A stretch of 60,921 nucleotides of DNA from PKWO01 sp036384915 (GCA_036384915.1 DASVLJ010000039.1:1-60921), one strand, 5' to 3'; shown: positions 32,375-40,954, counted from the first letter of the stretch. The notes: generated by a model from the sequence alone, not told the origin. Numbers and translations: made by a program.

Positions 32375-34468
32375 ATGAAGCCCCGCCCCCAACCCGACAT
32401 CTCCCACCTGGTCCAACTGTTCGGCGCCGGCCGCTTCGCGGAAATGGAAAGCGCAGCGCGAAGGCTGCTCAACCTCCACCCCAAGCTCGGCATAGCCTGG
32501 AAAGCGCTGGGCGTGGCCCTGACCAAGCAAGGCAAGAACGCCCTCGATGCCATGCGCCGCGCCGCCGCGCTTCTTCCCAACGATGCCGAAGTGCACTACA
32601 ACCTCGCCATCGAGGCGCAATTGCGGCAAGAAGCCAGCCTCGCGGAATCAAGCTATCGCCGCACCCTGGCGCTGCAGCCGCACAATGCCAATGCGCTCAA
32701 CAATCTCGCCAACATCCTCAAAGACCGCGGCAATACCGATGAGGCGCAGGCGCATTACCTCAAGGCGATCGCCCTCAACCCGGCCTATCCCGAAGCCCAC
32801 TACAACCTCGGCCTGACGCTGCAGCAAGGCGGAAAGCTCACCGAAGCGGAGCAGCACTATCGCCAGGCGATCGCGCTGCGGCCGGATTACCTGCCGGCGC
32901 ACAACAACCTCGGCCTGGTATCGGTCAAGCTCGGCCATCATCAAGACGCACTGCGCAGCTACCAAACCGCCTTGCAGATCCGTCCCGATTTTGCCGATGC
33001 CTGGATCAACCTGGCCGATCTGCTGCGGCAAACCGGCGCCTACGCCGATGCTCTCATTGCCGCAAAACGCGCCGTGGAACATGCCCCGGCCTCGGCGGAA
33101 GCGAAAGTCGCCCTCGCCAATGTGCTGAGCGAACTCGGCGACGCGGCGCAAGTGATCGACCAATCGCAGCAAGCGCTCGCCTTGAATCCCGATCTGCTCG
33201 ACGCCCACGACAATCTGCTCTTCGCCGAAAACTATCTCGACCTGAGCCAATCCGCCGACGCCGCCGCGCACAAATCCCGCGCCGCATGCTACGGCGCTAT
33301 CGTCGCGCGCCGCGCAACACCGTTTCAGCATGGGGCGGCAAACAAGGACCCGGCACGCCCACTACGCATCGGCTTCGTCTCGGGCGATCTCAAAGCCCAC
33401 CCGGTCGGCTACTTCATCGACAACGTGCTGCGAGCGCTAGCCGCCAGGCACAGTGAAGCGCTGCACCTATCCGTCTATTCGAACACCCCGCACGTCGACG
33501 ACGTCACCGAACGCATCAAACAGCATTGCGCATCCTGGCTCGACGTCTCGCCCCTTTCCGACGCGCACATGGCCGAGCGCATCCACAGCGACGGCATCGA
33601 CATCCTGATCGACCTCTCCGGCCACACCGCCCACAACCGCCTGCCCGTATTCGCCTGGAAGCCCGCCCCCATCCAGGCCAGCTGGCTCGGCTACTTCGCC
33701 ACCACCGGCGTCAGTGAAATCGACTACCTCATCGCCGATCCCTGGAGCGTGCCGGAAAGCGACGAGTCCGACTTCACCGAAACAATCTGGCGTCTGCCCG
33801 AGACGCGGCTGTGCTTCACCCCGCCCGATGCCGCAGTCGCGCCCGGCCCCCTGCCCGCCTTGCGCAACGGCCACATCACCTTCGCCTGCTTCAACAACCT
33901 GGGGAAGATGGGCCCCGAGGTGGTGGCGCTATGGGCCGCCATCCTGCATGCCACACCCGGCAGCAGGCTATTCCTCAAGGCCAAGCAATTCGGCCAGAGC
34001 GCGATCGACGAACGTGTGCGCAGCCAATTCGCAGCGCACGGCATCGCGCGCGAGCGCCTGCGCATCGAAGGCGCCAGCCCGCGCCTGCAATACCTCGCGG
34101 CCTACAACGAGGTCGACATCGCACTCGACCCCTTCCCCTATACCGGCGGCACCACGACCGCTGAAGCGCTATGGATGGGCGTGCCGGTCCTGACGCTGCA
34201 AGGCAGGCGCATGATCGCGCGCCAGGGGGTATCGCTGCTGCACAACGCCGGCCTGGGCGATTGGATTGCCGAATCGCGCGAAGCGTATCTGCGGCAAGCC
34301 GCAGCCCGCACCGCGGATCTACAGACCTTGTCGCAGCTGCGCGCCGGCTTGCGCGCGCGGGTGCTCGCCTCGCCAGTGTTCAATGCGCCACGCTTCGCCG
34401 CGCACTTCACGGCGGCCATGCGCGGCATGTGGCGGCGGTGGTGCGAAGATAATGCGAAAGCGATATGA
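32375..34468 (+). CDS. TPR-repeat SPINDLY/OGT-type glycosyltransferase
   Basis: From the ATG at 32375 the product is 697 residues (an upstream start at 32246 would add 43 poorly conserved residues). About nine TPR repeats (residues 30-330, for example ALNNLANILKDRGNTDEAQA) precede a SPINDLY C-terminal domain with RIGFVSGDLKAHPVGYFIDN, the PAPIQASWLGYFATTG block and the sugar-nucleotide loop YTGGTTTAEALWMGVP. These bacterial O-GlcNAc-transferase homologues glycosylate proteins or surface structures. It is 154 bp after the acyltransferase gene and probably co-expressed. Confidence 0.85.
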   Translation: MKPRPQPDISHLVQLFGAGRFAEMESAARRLLNLHPKLGIAWKALGVALTKQGKNALDAMRRAAALLPNDAEVHYNLAIEAQLRQEASLAESSYRRTLALQPHNANALNNLANILKDRGNTDEAQAHYLKAIALNPAYPEAHYNLGLTLQQGGKLTEAEQHYRQAIALRPDYLPAHNNLGLVSVKLGHHQDALRSYQTALQIRPDFADAWINLADLLRQTGAYADALIAAKRAVEHAPASAEAKVALANVLSELGDAAQVIDQSQQALALNPDLLDAHDNLLFAENYLDLSQSADAAAHKSRAACYGAIVARRATPFQHGAANKDPARPLRIGFVSGDLKAHPVGYFIDNVLRALAARHSEALHLSVYSNTPHVDDVTERIKQHCASWLDVSPLSDAHMAERIHSDGIDILIDLSGHTAHNRLPVFAWKPAPIQASWLGYFATTGVSEIDYLIADPWSVPESDESDFTETIWRLPETRLCFTPPDAAVAPGPLPALRNGHITFACFNNLGKMGPEVVALWAAILHATPGSRLFLKAKQFGQSAIDERVRSQFAAHGIARERLRIEGASPRLQYLAAYNEVDIALDPFPYTGGTTTAEALWMGVPVLTLQGRRMIARQGVSLLHNAGLGDWIAESREAYLRQAAARTADLQTLSQLRAGLRARVLASPVFNAPRFAAHFTAAMRGMWRRWCEDNAKAI

Positions 34469-34569
34469 CTTGGACCGGCACAGGTTCATCCAGCCTACGA
34501 CGTCAGAATGAAAAAAACCTTCGAAAAATCAAAGGGCCATCCGACCAAGAATGTTGGCGCTACCTTGAT

Positions 34570-35424
34570 CTACAGCAGTTGGTGCGCGTGAATCTGCGTC
34601 GCCAAATAATCCAGCAGAGCATCCTTTTGGTCCTCCATGAAAACCTCCTGCTCAACAGGAAGTTTGCGAAGGATACCGATGGCCTTTTCCAATGCAGGAG
34701 CAAGCTTGGCGTCTGAAGGTTTCCCGACAACCAGATAGACCTTGAAGCTATCCGCGTTTGCATCGGCCACACTCGTAATCTGCCCAAGAAACCGATGCGC
34801 TTTTTCCCGAATGGTTTCGGCGGCGCTCAAGTCAAACGAAATCGGTTCGACGCAATGCCATTTCCCATTCTTCCAGGCGGATTTAAAAGTGACTTCATCG
34901 TCCTTTCCCGCAATGACCTTCTCGTCAAAGAAACCGGCAATATGCCGGTTCTCCAAGCCACGCTTGAAGTCCTTCCACATATCCTCGTCGGTACGCTTGT
35001 GCGGCGCCATTTTATGATCGTACTTGGCCACATAACGGACAAAGAGATCATCCAGCGTCTTCTTGGGGTCAACCGTAAGACCGGCGGAGACCGGCGACCA
35101 GATCAACGCGCTATCATCCTTGGGAAGTACGGAGCGCAATATCTCCTCCAAGTCGCACCCTTGATCTTCCAACGCGAGTTGCGGCCCCATCACCTCGCCG
35201 ATTGCCTTGAACCGTTTGGAAATATGACGCATAAGAGAACGAAATGCGCTCGCGTGAATATCCGGAAACATCTCCGACAGGCGCCCAATCGTCGAGCGGC
35301 AAGAAACTTCAAAAAAACGCTCGTCGGCACAATACACCGCCACGCCAACATTGACGAACTCCGATGTCGCAGTGTCATGGACATAGCGGAGAATTGCATA
35401 TGAATAAGCGACGCGTTTTTTCAT
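34570..35424 (-). CDS. DUF3037 family protein, partner of the HipA-like kinase
   Basis: This 284-residue protein has an N-terminus (YSYAILRYVHDTATSEFVNV and GVAVYCADERFFEV) typical of DUF3037. The rest is helical without an obvious active site. It overlaps the upstream kinase gene by 4 bp (ATGA), so both are made from one message. DUF3037 genes next to HipA-like kinase genes are a recurring pair of unknown function. Confidence 0.75.
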   Translation of the reverse strand: MKKRVAYSYAILRYVHDTATSEFVNVGVAVYCADERFFEVSCRSTIGRLSEMFPDIHASAFRSLMRHISKRFKAIGEVMGPQLALEDQGCDLEEILRSVLPKDDSALIWSPVSAGLTVDPKKTLDDLFVRYVAKYDHKMAPHKRTDEDMWKDFKRGLENRHIAGFFDEKVIAGKDDEVTFKSAWKNGKWHCVEPISFDLSAAETIREKAHRFLGQITSVADANADSFKVYLVVGKPSDAKLAPALEKAIGILRKLPVEQEVFMEDQKDALLDYLATQIHAHQLL

Positions 35425-36272
35425 CTCAAAACCTTCAAGGCATTCTTTGCAATGACCTGGATGTTTGATTTCACCTGCATTAAGTATGACACGATCCTGT
35501 CAATGTGCTCCACATCGGCGGAATTTTGGAGCCACTCCGACGGGAGTGCTGTTTTGTATTGCTGAAAGCGGTTCGCATCCAAGCCCTCCCATTTGCCGAT
35601 GAAATGGGACAGGTTGTTCAATCCGGCTTCGTAATAAGGCCGGGCAAAAATATGGTGATCGCGTTTTTCCAACACATCGAATCCCCCATCTTCCCAAGGT
35701 TCGATCCAGAACAATTCCCGAGTGAAAGCCAGTTCGTGATCGAAGATCAGGAAATCATCAGCCAGGAACTGACAATTCGGATTCTCCGGGCGTCTGTCGC
35801 TGTTTTCGATGATCTTGTCGAAGATAGCGATCTCCGCAGCAGCTTCCACATTATTGCGCGGCACCGTTTGGCCAGTCAGCCAAGCTGCATAGCCCGTTAC
35901 CAAGCGCAACCCAAATCCTAGTCTACAACTTTTCTGCATCACCGACCTGACTTCGTCGTCAGGCACCAGTGAGATGAATGCGTCGTCCAAAGTAACCAAA
36001 AATGGTTCTGGGATCGGCAACCCGAGGTCCGCCGCCAGCATGGCGGCAATGGCTTCAAAAGCCAAGCTCTTTTCTTTTTCAAAAAGATTGCCTGAATATT
36101 TAACGACGATCTCGATTTTTTCGCCGTGGTCGTTCTCGCATTCAATCAAGCAAGGCAAAGTTCTTCCATTTCCCATGCGTTTGATAAAACGCGCTGCCAT
36201 CACTTCGCTAAGCATATTGCTTTTTGGAAATTTTGCAAACCAGGAATTGTAGCATTTTCCAAATTCCGTCAC
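35421..36272 (-). CDS. HipA-like kinase
   Basis: This 283-residue protein carries the core of the HipA-like kinase domain: a candidate ATP-binding Lys58 in IEIVVKYSGN, the catalytic loop DKIIENSDRRPENPN (Asp159, Asn164/Asn166) and the metal-binding LIFDHELAF (Asp178). It lacks the N-terminal subdomain of classic HipA and has no HipB neighbour. Instead the partner is DUF3037. A moron in the prophage, it may act in phage exclusion or as a toxin. That role is inference. Confidence 0.75.
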   Translation of the reverse strand: MTEFGKCYNSWFAKFPKSNMLSEVMAARFIKRMGNGRTLPCLIECENDHGEKIEIVVKYSGNLFEKEKSLAFEAIAAMLAADLGLPIPEPFLVTLDDAFISLVPDDEVRSVMQKSCRLGFGLRLVTGYAAWLTGQTVPRNNVEAAAEIAIFDKIIENSDRRPENPNCQFLADDFLIFDHELAFTRELFWIEPWEDGGFDVLEKRDHHIFARPYYEAGLNNLSHFIGKWEGLDANRFQQYKTALPSEWLQNSADVEHIDRIVSYLMQVKSNIQVIAKNALKVLR

Positions 36273-36386
36273 GACTTTAGGTGACGTAACCCGACCTGCA
36301 AGCTAAGCTGAATTCGGTCTGCCAAACGGTCGCCTATTCAAGAGCAGCGGGGCATCTCCCAATCCGCACGAATGCATGGCGGGTGC

Positions 36387-36902
36387 CTATGTACCTCCCA
36401 CCTCCCCTGCGAGCTTCCGCAAGGCCAACGCCCCCGCATGCCGCACCATCTCATTCAAGGACTCCACCATATCCCGCACATAATCCTCCAGCCGCCGCTC
36501 GCAATCCACGTCCACCGTCCCGCGCCCGTCGCACATGGGGCAAGGCTCGTCGGACAGGACGGGCGCGCCGTTGATCGGCAGATGCCCCTTGCCTGAACAG
36601 CCCCGGCACACATCGTTCAAAAAATGCGCCAGCGCCAATTGCGCCACCTTTTTCGGCGGCACGTGGCTGGGCCACTTGCGGTTGGCCGCTTTTCCGATCA
36701 CGATGGTCTCCCACCTCGCGGCCAGCCGGTGATAGCTCGTCGCGTCATTGGCATACTTCACGCGGAACAGCAGGTTGCCTATCCCGTTTATGCCGAGATC
36801 GGAAAGCGCAACCGCGGCCAGCGGCTCCGTGCTGTGGTGCTGCGCGTCGTCCATCAAGTTGGACGACTGCGTCGCCCGGCAATACCTCTCCACGATTCCC
36901 AT
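36387..36902 (-). CDS. Q-antiterminator-like zinc-finger protein
   Basis: This 171-residue protein (ATG at 36902, overlapping the upstream stop as TGATG) carries a DnaJ-type zinc finger, CRGCSGKGHLPI followed by CPMCDGRGTVDVDC. The last gene of lambdoid early operons usually encodes such a Q-type antitermination protein. It would load on RNA polymerase at the late promoter and let it pass terminators. The presence of several terminators in the late operon supports this role. Confidence 0.7.
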   Translation of the reverse strand: MGIVERYCRATQSSNLMDDAQHHSTEPLAAVALSDLGINGIGNLLFRVKYANDATSYHRLAARWETIVIGKAANRKWPSHVPPKKVAQLALAHFLNDVCRGCSGKGHLPINGAPVLSDEPCPMCDGRGTVDVDCERRLEDYVRDMVESLNEMVRHAGALALRKLAGEVGGT

Positions 36903-37252
36903 CAATCCTCCACACGGTGAGTGAATTCATACACCCGCAGGGGTGCGCCCCGGGTGTCCCTATGCTGGTGGCCAGAGCGCTTCAACAGGCCGTGCTCGAT
37001 CAAGACTGCGATGCGCCGCGACACCGTTCCCATGCACGAGGCGGAAAGCCCGTAATACTCCGGATCGGCGGTGGGGATGGTGAACGTGCGGCAGTCGTAA
37101 TGCTGGCGGTACAGGTCGATCAGAAAGCCTTTCTCGGCCCAATTCAACTGGCGGTAGCCGCTCGAATCGAACACCGCTCCCGGTATCTGCACCACTTCCA
37201 TTTCCTGCCTCGCCGGCTGCTGCCCCTGCCGTTTCAACATCACGCCGCTCAT
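36902..37252 (-). CDS. Phage winged-helix-like protein in the replication operon
   Basis: This 116-residue protein starts MSGVMLKRQGQQ at an ATG overlapping the upstream stop as ATGA. The segment RQLNWAEKGFLIDLYRQHYD and a later GTVSRRIAVLIEHGLLKRSG look like a winged-helix DNA-binding domain. Its position between a DUF1376 replication protein and the Q-like gene suggests a replication or regulatory helper. Confidence 0.6.
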   Translation of the reverse strand: MSGVMLKRQGQQPARQEMEVVQIPGAVFDSSGYRQLNWAEKGFLIDLYRQHYDCRTFTIPTADPEYYGLSASCMGTVSRRIAVLIEHGLLKRSGHQHRDTRGAPLRVYEFTHRVED

Positions 37253-38151
37253 ACCGCCTCCCTGGGTTTCAAAAACGATTTCAGATCCAGTCCTTCCGGC
37301 TTCACGCCGCGCGCCGCCTGTTCCGGCCGCACCACTCTGCTGCGTGACTGAGCGGCGAGGTCCGGAGGCTTGTCGCCGCTGTCGAAGCAGGCCTTCACAC
37401 GCGCCTTGAACGAGAGCATCGATTCGCCCGCATGGGGCGCGATGCCAAGCTCGCGGCCCTTGGCGATCACCGTTTCGTCCGTCGGCCACCAGGCGCCGCC
37501 GCTACCCGGCCTGGCCTTCTGCTCCGCAGCCACCCACTCCGCCTTGAAAGCGCGCCAGCCGCGCTCGCAGCACAGGCGCAGCGCATCCTCGAGCGCCAGG
37601 CCGGCCTTGGCGGCTTCCCGCGCCATGCCGTCGGCGGCTGTCCTGGTGATCTCGGCCCTGAGCTTTTTGCGCACGGCGGCAAAGTCGTCCAGCACCTGGG
37701 CCGATACCCCGGGGAACAATTCGCCCAGCGGCGGCTTGTTCTTCTTTGGTTGATGGGTATTGGTTATTGGTTCATGGTTAGCATTGCCGTCGCTATGCGT
37801 TCGCATCGCGGCCGCCTCCTTCTCCGCCCGCACCCGCGCCCAGCGCGCCTTGGCCGATTCCGCCGCACTCTGCGATTTGGCGTGAAACGCCCCGATCTCG
37901 ATCTCGCAGCGCTTGTGGACATAGCCGTCCTCGGTGCGGATGAAAAAATCCTGCAACACGTTGTCGAACGCCTGCTTCTCGTCCGCAGTGCGCACGCAAT
38001 GCGCGCGCATCAGCACCACATGGTCGAGGCCGAGCGGCTTCTCGTCGAGGTAATACTGGTCCAGCAGCCGCCGATAGAGGCCCTGCTCCAGCAAGCTCAA
38101 GTGCGAGGTATCCTTGCGGAAGTCTGCGATGTGGTGGCTGTAGTAATGCAT
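37249..38151 (-). CDS. YdaU/DUF1376 family phage replication protein
   Basis: This 300-residue protein has the DUF1376 domain at the N-terminus (MHYYSHHIADFRKDTSHLSL and LEQGLYRRLLDQYYLDEKPL), a basic linker, and a C-terminal helical region with GWRAFKAEWV. DUF1376 proteins occupy the position of phage replication initiators. No origin-like iterons are visible to me inside the gene. Confidence 0.8.
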   Translation of the reverse strand: MHYYSHHIADFRKDTSHLSLLEQGLYRRLLDQYYLDEKPLGLDHVVLMRAHCVRTADEKQAFDNVLQDFFIRTEDGYVHKRCEIEIGAFHAKSQSAAESAKARWARVRAEKEAAAMRTHSDGNANHEPITNTHQPKKNKPPLGELFPGVSAQVLDDFAAVRKKLRAEITRTAADGMAREAAKAGLALEDALRLCCERGWRAFKAEWVAAEQKARPGSGGAWWPTDETVIAKGRELGIAPHAGESMLSFKARVKACFDSGDKPPDLAAQSRSRVVRPEQAARGVKPEGLDLKSFLKPREAV

Positions 38152-38157
38152 CCGGTT

Positions 38158-38436
38158 TCATTGCCTTCCATTTCTGTTTGCGCCCGTGAGGGCCGGCACC
38201 TTTTTCCTGGCCCAAAACCAGACGAAGAAACGGCGCAGCCAATACCCTCTTTTCAAGCTCAGGATCGTGAAAAGCATCGTCACGATCAGATTGCTCGCCG
38301 CCGGCATCGGCATGCCGACCAGCGGATAGATAAGGAAGCCGGCCGCGAAATTGGTGACGAAGCCCAAGGCGGTCTGCACCATCGCTTCCAGCAGGGATTG
38401 GCGGCGCGATTGCATGGTCAACACCCTCGGAAGCAT
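38158..38436 (-). CDS. DUF7220-like small phage membrane protein
   Basis: The product from the ATG at 38436 is 92 residues and starts MLPRVLTMQSRRQSLLEAMV. This ATG overlaps the stop of the gene before it as TGATG. An internal ATG at 38415 with a GAGGG site is the alternative. Two hydrophobic segments (VQTALGFVTNFAAGFLIYPL and NLIVTMLFTILSL) and the ending SLKRGYWLRRFF match the small DUF7220 membrane proteins of phage early operons. Function is unknown. Confidence 0.65.
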   Translation of the reverse strand: MLPRVLTMQSRRQSLLEAMVQTALGFVTNFAAGFLIYPLVGMPMPAASNLIVTMLFTILSLKRGYWLRRFFVWFWARKKVPALTGANRNGRQ

Positions 38437-38612
38437 CACAATGCGGAAAACCCGATGCATTCCACACTGGGCGTCATGTCCAGTTCGACGGCACAGGCAA
38501 CCGCCGCAAGCTGCGCCATCGAATCGATGCAATGGCCGCAGACCGGTTCGGCACGGTTCAAAATCGCCCGCACCTCGTCAGCGCCGCAGCGGTTACAGGA
38601 TTCGTATCTCAT
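38436..38612 (-). CDS. 58-residue zinc-ribbon-like phage protein
   Basis: MRYESCNRCGADEVRAILNR is followed by CGHCIDSM, giving two CxxC knuckles (Cys6, Cys9, Cys25, Cys28) that could bind one zinc. A strong AAAGGAG site precedes the ATG, and the stop overlaps the next start as TGATG. It is too short for many gene finders. It probably binds nucleic acid or protein in early phage development. Confidence 0.65.
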   Translation of the reverse strand: MRYESCNRCGADEVRAILNRAEPVCGHCIDSMAQLAAVACAVELDMTPSVECIGFSAL

Positions 38613-38630
38613 CGTCTTTTGCTCCTTTAT

Positions 38631-38972
38631 TCAGGCGGGAAGCCGCTTCACGTAAGGTGGAAGTTCCAGCACCCACGTCAACACGAAGGGCGTCCCATGA
38701 AAATTTCTAAAATATTGCGTGGCCGAGCGCCGGGGGATGGGCTGCACCTCCTCCTGCGCCAGGTCAGGCCAAATGCTCAAACAGGTCTCGGGAAACAGCT
38801 CCCGCCGCGTGACGGCGCCATCGGTGGCCACCTCGATCGGCCAGCCATACTTCTCGGGGATAGGCCGCGAGCCATCGGCCCAGCGCGACACATCCGGCGC
38901 GAAGACGCCAACCGCCCGGGCCAGCCGCGCCTGACGGCCCCGCTTTTGCGAGAGATAGGTTTTCAAGTCCAT
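38631..38972 (-). CDS. Cro-like regulator with YdaS-type helix-turn-helix
   Basis: The first 65 residues of this 113-residue protein (MDLKTYLSQKRGRQARLARA, then VGVFAPDVSRWADGSRPIPE and a TDGAVTRRELFPE end) match the YdaS/Cro-like DNA-binding family. It is the first gene of the early operon, divergent from the repressor gene across the operators at 38980-39048. It should repress the repressor promoter after induction. Confidence 0.8.
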   Translation of the reverse strand: MDLKTYLSQKRGRQARLARAVGVFAPDVSRWADGSRPIPEKYGWPIEVATDGAVTRRELFPETCLSIWPDLAQEEVQPIPRRSATQYFRNFHGTPFVLTWVLELPPYVKRLPA

Positions 38973-38979
38973 GGGTCGA

Positions 38980-39048
38980 AGTATAGCAAATGGCTAAAGT
39001 TGTGCAATAGCCCTTTGCATATTTATTTGCATAGCAGAATGCTATACA
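38980..39048. promoter_or_regulatory. Prophage switch region: three operators and divergent promoters
   Basis: Three operators of consensus TAGC-N5-GCTA lie at 38984-38996, 39008-39020 (weakest) and 39032-39044. Their centres are exactly 24 bp apart. On the minus strand TTGCAC (39007-39002) and TATACT (38985-38980) with a 16 bp spacer form a promoter for the Cro-like gene, its -10 overlapped by operator 1. A weak plus-strand -10, TATACA (39043-39048), fits the repressor gene. The layout parallels the right operator region of lambda. Confidence 0.8.
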
Positions 39049-39092
39049 TTCGACCTGAAAACGGCAGCTGGCCGTTCACCTGTATCTTGACC

Positions 39093-39803
39093 ATGAAAAC
39101 AAACGACGAAATCCGGCGCCTGCGCCTGCTGAAGGCGGCGGAAATTGCCGGCAGCATGACCAAGCTGGCCGAGCTGGCCGATTGCAATCCCGTCTATCTG
39201 AGCCAGATCAAGAACAAGACTCCGCGCGGAACCAGGAAGACGCCCACCCTCATGGGCGACGAAACCGCGCGAAAAATCGAGCTGGCCATCGGCAAGCCGC
39301 CGGGATGGATGGATGACGGCAGCAACATCGAAATCTCCGGCTTCGATGCCGCGTCGAGCCACCCAGGAGAAATCGAAATCCCCCAATTCGACGTGCGCGG
39401 CAGCATGGGGCACGGCAAATTGCTGCTCGACGGCCAACCGGGCATCATCCGCAACTGGAACGTCGACGAGGAATGGGTCAACAGCAATGTGCCCAGGCAC
39501 ACCGGCATCAAGAACCTCTGCATCGTCACCGGCTTCGGCGACTCCATGCTGCCCATGTTCAATCCCGGCGACCCGCTATTGGTCGATTGCGGCGTGACGG
39601 AAGCCGACCACGACGCAGTGTACTTCTTCCGCGTCAACGACCACGGCTACATCAAACGGCTCCAGCGCATCCCCAAGGGAACCGGCACCGTCATGCGCGC
39701 CAAGTCGAAAAACCCGGACTACGACTCGTTCGACATCGACGAGACGATGGATTTCCAGGTGCTGGGGAAGGTGTTGATCGTCTGGCGTAGCGAGCGGTTT
39801 TAA
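39093..39803 (+). CDS. CI-like prophage repressor (HTH plus S24 peptidase)
   Basis: This 236-residue protein has an N-terminal HTH (about residues 5-45, TKLAELADCNPVYLSQIKNK) and a LexA/S24-like C-terminal domain with FGDSMLPMFNPGDPLLVD (Ser151) and YIKRLQRI (Lys188). It keeps the prophage silent and is probably inactivated by RecA-stimulated self-cleavage. No Ala-Gly or Cys-Gly cleavage site stands out in the linker, although VRGSMGHG is in the usual place. No clear ribosome-binding site is seen, as is common for repressor maintenance transcripts. Confidence 0.85.
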   Translation: MKTNDEIRRLRLLKAAEIAGSMTKLAELADCNPVYLSQIKNKTPRGTRKTPTLMGDETARKIELAIGKPPGWMDDGSNIEISGFDAASSHPGEIEIPQFDVRGSMGHGKLLLDGQPGIIRNWNVDEEWVNSNVPRHTGIKNLCIVTGFGDSMLPMFNPGDPLLVDCGVTEADHDAVYFFRVNDHGYIKRLQRIPKGTGTVMRAKSKNPDYDSFDIDETMDFQVLGKVLIVWRSERF

Positions 39804-39862
39804 GGCTGCAGCTTTCTCGATCAAGGACTCGCTAACGCAATCCGGTTCGCCTGGCTCGCAAA

Positions 39863-40237
39863 ATGCCTCGATGCAACCAAGGTAAGCATAGCCTGCAAAA
39901 AGGCCCCGGACAGGAAGAAGCCCTGGCGCCGCCCGTCGATCGTCCCATCACCCCCATCGGCCATCTGATCGAAGACTTTGCCGACATGGCGGCCGTCATC
40001 GCGTCGCTCGACTGCGTAGTGACGATCGACTCGGCCATCGCCCATCTGGCCGGCGCCATGCACAAGCCCTGCTTCGTGCTGCTGCCCGCGATCGGCTGCG
40101 ATTGGCGCTGGATGCTCAACCGGCCGGATTCCCCCTGGTATCCGACGGCCGGCCTATATCGGCAAGACGCCCCCGGAAATTGGTCTCCCACCATCGAATC
40201 GCTTGCAAAGCACCTGCAGAGCACGTTTTCCCGCTGA
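39863..40237 (+). pseudogene. 3' fragment of a TPR/heptosyltransferase (GT9-like) gene
   Basis: The translated stretch includes IASLDCVVTIDSAIAHLAGA and DWRWMLNRPDSPWYPTAGLY, the C-terminal signature of TPR proteins fused to a GT9-type glycosyltransferase domain. Only about 115 residues remain and the TPR and nucleotide-binding parts are missing. It lies between the repressor and a prophage promoter, so it is a decayed cargo gene or a recombination scar. Confidence 0.65.
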
Positions 40238-40345
40238 CCACACCAATCCTCCCCGCCACAGCACCGGCCACCTCCCCTTCCTCTGAAAACAGCCCGAGGT
40301 CCGTCCGCACCACCTCGCCACGTATTTAGCCAAAAGGCTGCACCA

Positions 40346-40374
40346 TTGCATTTAATTTAGCCATTTGCTATAAT
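40346..40374 (+). promoter_or_regulatory. Strong sigma70 promoter overlapped by a prophage operator (PL-like)
   Basis: TTGCAT (40346-40351) and TATAAT (40369-40374) are separated by 17 bp. The operator TAGCCATTTGCTA at 40358-40370 is the exact inverse of operator 1 in the switch region and overlaps the -10 box. It is predicted to be repressed by the prophage repressor and to fire on induction. Confidence 0.8.
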
Positions 40375-40421
40375 TTACCTCGTCACACTATAAAGCAGCA
40401 ACCACCTCAGCGAGGAACGCC

Positions 40422-40676
40422 ATGCTAAATCCGGATTTTCGGCTACACGACCTGGTCGTTTTACACCACATATCCGGCGCCACCATCTGGCGCGTCGTCG
40501 ACATCAACGGCAACGAGCTCGGCGTGGTGAATGCCGAGACGGCGGAGCGCAACCCCGATTTGGCGCTGCGGGCGCAATGGCTGGACAAGGGCGCGTTCAA
40601 GCCGCCCACCCCGGCGCAGCGGGCCGCCTTCCTGTCCGCGCTGCGCGCCGATCAACCCATCAGGAGCAAGGCATGA
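40422..40676 (+). CDS. Prophage-controlled hypothetical protein
   Basis: This 84-residue protein (MLNPDFRLHDLVVLHHISGA onwards) contains RLHDLVVLHHISGATIWRVV and DINGNELGVVN, a small beta-barrel-like pattern. A GAGGAA site precedes the ATG, about 48 bp after the PL-like promoter. It overlaps the next gene as ATGA. No family is recognised. It is probably an early lytic gene. Confidence 0.65.
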   Translation: MLNPDFRLHDLVVLHHISGATIWRVVDINGNELGVVNAETAERNPDLALRAQWLDKGAFKPPTPAQRAAFLSALRADQPIRSKA

Positions 40677-40954
40677 ACGCCGTCCACACCGAAATCGGCA
40701 GGCACTTCGAAGTCAAGCCGCTCAGCCAGACCCGCGAATTCGCCGACCTGATGGAAGCCATGCATGAGCAGATCGACGCGGACCACCGCGCCGGGCAAGA
40801 CATCTCCACCGCCTTCGTCGAAGCCCAATACGACGCGGCGGACGACAACGTCCTTATGTTCAAGGCCATGAGCAAGGCATGCAGCGATGAGGAACTCGGC
40901 AGGCACGTCCGCCTGCTGATGCTGCGCGTGGCGCGCGAGCGTGTCGCCAGCTAA
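40673..40954 (+). CDS. Prophage-controlled hypothetical protein
   Basis: This 93-residue helical, acidic protein begins MNAVHTEIGRHFEVKPLSQT. An AGGAG site precedes the ATG, which overlaps the previous stop. It is the last gene of the PL-like operon before the chromosomal genes. No function is assigned. Confidence 0.65.
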   Translation: MNAVHTEIGRHFEVKPLSQTREFADLMEAMHEQIDADHRAGQDISTAFVEAQYDAADDNVLMFKAMSKACSDEELGRHVRLLMLRVARERVAS

